Source: Akkermansiaceae bacterium (GTDB lineage: Bacteria; Verrucomicrobiota; Verrucomicrobiia; Verrucomicrobiales; Akkermansiaceae). Taken from it: DNA of 7,915 nt. The notes beneath the pieces were generated by a model, which saw only the letters and a program-made list of their open reading frames with translations, ran no database searches and had not been told where the DNA came from. Positions 6,013 through 7,915 of this stretch are shown here, piece after piece. Position 1 is the first letter of the stretch; the number at the start of each line of letters is the position of its first letter. The position numbers and the translations under genes are program-made. The stretch spans positions 1 through 7,915 of the forward strand of contig JALOTR010000185.1 in the NCBI GenBank assembly GCA_025457805.1. The letters are read 5' to 3'.

Positions 6013-6870
6013 ATGATGACCGACGCGGAAATGATCGATTCACCGGATCCCGGACAACAACTGGCCCGCCTGCGCGCCATCATGCATCGCCTCCGCGCGC
6101 CGGGTGGCTGCCCCTGGGATGCGGAACAAACCCACGAATCCCTGGTGACCAATCTCATCGAGGAAGCTTACGAAACGGTCGATACCATCCAACGCGGCGA
6201 TCACAATCATCTCAAGGAAGAGTTGGGCGATCTATTGCTTCAAGTCATCTTCCACAGCGAACTCGCGGAAGAAGCGGGCCGATTCAATCTCGACGATGTC
6301 GCCCGTGGCATCAGTGACAAGCTCGTCCGCCGCCATCCCCATGTGTTTGCTCAAAGCGATGCATCCACCTCGGATGCCGTGCTCCAGCAATGGGACGAAA
6401 TCAAACGCGCGGAAAAAGGCGACGAGGCCAAGCCTTATCTCCATGGTGTCGGCAAAGGACTCCCCGCCCTGCTTCGCGCCGCCAAGTTGCAAAAGAAGGC
6501 GGGCAAGGTCGGATTCGACTGGCCGGATGAAACCGGCGTGCTTGCCAAGATCCGTGAGGAAGTGGAGGAACTTGATACCGCGCTCCAAGAAGGCCTAGCA
6601 TCGGCGATCGAGGAGGAGCTTGGAGATTTGCTTTTCTCGGTGGTCAACCTTGCGCGCTTCCGCAAGCTCGATCCCGAAGTGATCATGGCTGCGGCGAACG
6701 CAAAGTTTGAAACACGATTCGCTGCGATGGAATCCGATCTCAAACATCAAGGGATCGATCTAACAGACGCGGATCCGGATCAGATGGAGACCTCGTGGCA
6801 GCGCGTGAAAAACGAAAGGATTCCCCAAGCGGCAATGCCGATTGCGGAATCCGAATCCGTCCACTCCTGA
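6013..6870 (+). CDS. mazG: Nucleoside triphosphate pyrophosphohydrolase MazG
   Basis: The 285-residue protein has the tandem MazG layout. Domain 1 begins with the diagnostic APGGCPWDAEQTH (29-41) and carries the Mg-binding helices EEAYE (50-54) and EELGD (69-73). Domain 2 carries EEVEE (182-186) and EELGD (201-205). The C-terminal SWQRVKNER (261-269) is the usual family ending. MazG hydrolyses NTPs and dNTPs to NMP and pyrophosphate, clearing abnormal nucleotides or lowering (p)ppGpp-linked signalling. The cell location is cytosolic. Both metal sites look intact, so it should be active. ATG codons at 6013 and 6016 are both possible; no Shine-Dalgarno sequence is seen. It follows the rhomboid gene by 22 bp on the same strand, probably as an operon with no obvious functional link. 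The C-terminal 15 residues beyond the family ending look like a non-conserved tail. Confidence 0.96.
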   Translation: MMTDAEMIDSPDPGQQLARLRAIMHRLRAPGGCPWDAEQTHESLVTNLIEEAYETVDTIQRGDHNHLKEELGDLLLQVIFHSELAEEAGRFNLDDVARGISDKLVRRHPHVFAQSDASTSDAVLQQWDEIKRAEKGDEAKPYLHGVGKGLPALLRAAKLQKKAGKVGFDWPDETGVLAKIREEVEELDTALQEGLASAIEEELGDLLFSVVNLARFRKLDPEVIMAAANAKFETRFAAMESDLKHQGIDLTDADPDQMETSWQRVKNERIPQAAMPIAESESVHS

Positions 6871-6909
6871 GCCCGAGCCAGCCGGACTCAGAAGCGCGGT
6901 CCAACCGGA

Positions 6910-7305
6910 TCATTCTTCCGGCGGTGCGGGTGGCGGTCCTTCACGGTCGCCGTCTCCCCGTCCTTTGCCTTTGCCTGGGCCTTTCCCCTCGCCTGATGGG
7001 CGACCATGAGGTGGACGATGAGATTTGAACTCTTCGAGCGTCACCGCGCCATCGGAGTCTTTGTCGATCTTCTTGAACACGCCTTCCGCACGTTCCGGAT
7101 TCGCCTGTGCCCTTGGACTGGCCTTGAATTCATCGAGGCTTACGGACCCACTGGAATCCGCGTCCAGTTTCTTGAAGACCTCTTCGAGATTCGGGCGGGG
7201 ACCCTTCGGACCTCCCGGACCTTTGGGGCCTTTCGGACCTTCCTGAGCGAATGAGATCGATGCCGCCAAGGCCAGTGCGCTGATTGTGTTGATGCAAGTT
7301 TTCAT
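6910..7305 (-). CDS. Small secreted EF-hand calcium-binding protein with collagen-like segment
   Basis: The ATG at 7305 gives 131 residues that start with a signal peptide (MKTCINTISALALAASISFA, probable cleavage near 20-21). A longer in-frame opening exists upstream to 7506, but it would bury this signal, so it was not used. Next comes a Gly-Pro-Lys segment (23-36), then two canonical 12-residue EF-hand loops: DADSSGSVSLDE (48-59) and DKDSDGAVTLEE (81-92). Both have Asp at 1 and 3, Gly at 6 and Glu at 12, so both should bind calcium. The tail (98-131) is rich in Gly, Lys, Pro and Glu and probably unstructured. It is likely periplasmic or extracellular. EF-hand exports of this sort are common in Planctomycetes and Verrucomicrobia; a role in matrix or calcium binding is inferred. 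The gene converges on mazG with a 39-bp gap. Confidence 0.87.
   Translation of the reverse strand: MKTCINTISALALAASISFAQEGPKGPKGPGGPKGPRPNLEEVFKKLDADSSGSVSLDEFKASPRAQANPERAEGVFKKIDKDSDGAVTLEEFKSHRPPHGRPSGEGKGPGKGKGRGDGDREGPPPAPPEE
7198..7239 (-). repeat. Low-complexity tandem coding repeat (Gly-Pro-Lys)
   Basis: On the minus strand these 42 bases encode GPKGPKGPGGPKGP (residues 23-36 of the EF-hand protein) in irregular 9-base units of the form GGN-CCN-AAR. Codons vary between units, so it is not a very recent expansion. The repeats form a collagen-like Gly-X-Y run directly after the signal peptide. Confidence 0.7.
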
Positions 7306-7462
7306 GTGGTCTGTCGTTGTTGTTATCGTGCTGCGGCAAATGTTTCCATTGGTGGTTGGATTCGCCGCTCGCAATTCATCAAACCCGCCATCTTCGAGAG
7401 TGTTCTGGAAGAAATTGTTAAGATTCGGTAAAGCCCGAAGACCATCGGAAACCCGCCCCAAA

Positions 7463-7478
7463 TCCGGACTTCCGGACA
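7463..7478. repeat. Two tandem TCCGGA palindromes in a divergent intergenic region
   Basis: TCCGGACT (7463-7470) and TCCGGACA (7471-7478) form a direct repeat of 8 bp, each holding the palindrome TCCGGA. They lie in the 252-bp gap (7306-7557) between the divergent EF-hand gene and the cysteine-pair gene, about 80 bp before the latter's ATG. This could be an operator, but 8 bp is less than a helical turn and chance is possible. I see no convincing promoter or RNA gene elsewhere in this gap. Confidence 0.25.
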
Positions 7479-7557
7479 TCGGCAACCTATACCAAAAGCC
7501 AGGCACGCAGGGCCGATTTTGCTTTGTGCACCGTCCACTCCGGCTGAAAATGCCGCC

Positions 7558-7915
7558 ATGACTGAAGCGGACTTACTGCGGGTCATGAGACTCCACACGG
7601 AAAAACTTTTCCCCAAAAGCTGCCACAATTGCGGGAATCTCTTCGCTTCTCCACGGGACTTTTTTGAAAACACCTCTTCCATCGGTTCGGTGATCTCTTA
7701 CGATGCCGATGGCAATGACTGGAAGCCCGCCGATCCCCTCGGCACTCTTGGATTTTTCAATTGCCCCTGTGGCAACACCCTTGCGCTCGGCACGGAAGGA
7801 ATGGAATTGCAAGACCTGTGGAGCGCGATGGCATGGGTCAAAAACCATTGTGAAACCCACCAGACTCCTCTGGAAAACCTTCTCAACAATCTGAGGGAGA
7901 AGTTATATGATTCGA
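7558..7915 (+). CDS. Uncharacterised protein with CxxC and CxC cysteine pairs, C-terminus cut by window edge
   Basis: An ATG at 7558 opens a frame that stays free of stops to the edge, giving 119 residues. The family is not recognised. Visible features are a CHNC pair (Cys22, Cys25), a CPC pair (Cys69, Cys71, in FFNCPCGNTLALG), and a helical segment from about 82 with Cys98 and nearby histidines (HCETH, 97-101). Two cysteine pairs about 45 residues apart could form a zinc or iron-sulfur site, or a redox-sensing one. There is no signal peptide or membrane segment, so it should be cytosolic. No ATG in the same frame lies upstream after the stop at 7429, so the start is the first available. The composition and reading of the codons look like a genuine gene. 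It is divergent from the EF-hand gene. It may be the N-terminal sensor part of a longer protein; this cannot be seen here. Confidence 0.75.
   Translation, partial: MTEADLLRVMRLHTEKLFPKSCHNCGNLFASPRDFFENTSSIGSVISYDADGNDWKPADPLGTLGFFNCPCGNTLALGTEGMELQDLWSAMAWVKNHCETHQTPLENLLNNLREKLYDS

Noticed and set aside
5079..6158. Open frame of 359 codons on the minus strand
   Set aside because: It lies opposite the rhomboid gene and the start of mazG, both with full catalytic motifs; the translation is low in hydrophobic structure and looks like nothing known.
6871..6909. Possible terminator between mazG and the EF-hand gene (GGAC...GTCC)
   Set aside because: The stem is only four base pairs with a long loop and no T-run.
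7306..7506. Extended N-terminus of the EF-hand gene (start at 7506)
   Set aside because: It would place 67 residues before a clear signal peptide; the start at 7305 is far more likely.
1..7915. CRISPR array, tRNA, rRNA, insertion sequence, toxin-antitoxin or defence system
   Set aside because: No spaced direct repeats, cloverleaf, transposase or defence domain was found; mazG here is the housekeeping pyrophosphohydrolase type and has no mazEF partner alongside.

Overview
The window is GC-rich bacterial DNA carrying eight protein genes, two of them cut by the window edges, and two copies of a dispersed palindromic repeat. Gene content, the near absence of Shine-Dalgarno sequences, a secreted EF-hand protein and a beta-CASP metallo-beta-lactamase protein of a type I associate with the PVC group together suggest a Verrucomicrobiota member (Luteolibacter/Haloferula-like). 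This placement is inference from protein style; there is no rRNA here to confirm it.

Layout. Positions 1-2448 hold three genes on the minus strand, spaced 15-30 bp apart, so probably one transcript: a beta-CASP/MBL-fold RNase-like protein, an aldo/keto reductase closely resembling L-galactose dehydrogenase, and the N-terminal 70 residues of a zinc alcohol dehydrogenase that leaves the window. The two dehydrogenases look like part of a deoxy-sugar or sugar-acid oxidation pathway, such as oxidative L-fucose/L-galactose use. The MBL protein appears to lack about 35-40 residues in the middle of its beta-CASP domain. A divergent plus-strand gene (2614-3813) encodes a HI0933/BaiN-type flavoprotein. 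A minus-strand periplasmic adaptor (membrane-fusion) gene without a pump partner lies at 3957-4895. The two repeat copies flank it: copy 1 lies in the convergent gap at its 3' end and copy 2 in the divergent gap at its 5' end.

From 5094 a plus-strand pair encodes a rhomboid intramembrane protease and the NTP pyrophosphohydrolase MazG, 22 bp apart. Convergent to it is a small secreted protein with two canonical EF-hands between a collagen-like GPK segment and a G/K/P-rich tail (6910-7305, minus). The window ends in an unrecognised cysteine-pair protein (7558 onward, plus) that runs off the edge.

No tRNA, rRNA, CRISPR array, transposase or phage gene was found. Most of the window is ordinary chromosome. 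The points most worth following are the paired REP-like palindromes, the apparent internal deletion in the MBL protein, the orphan adaptor between the repeats, the unknown cysteine protein, and the consistent lack of Shine-Dalgarno signals.
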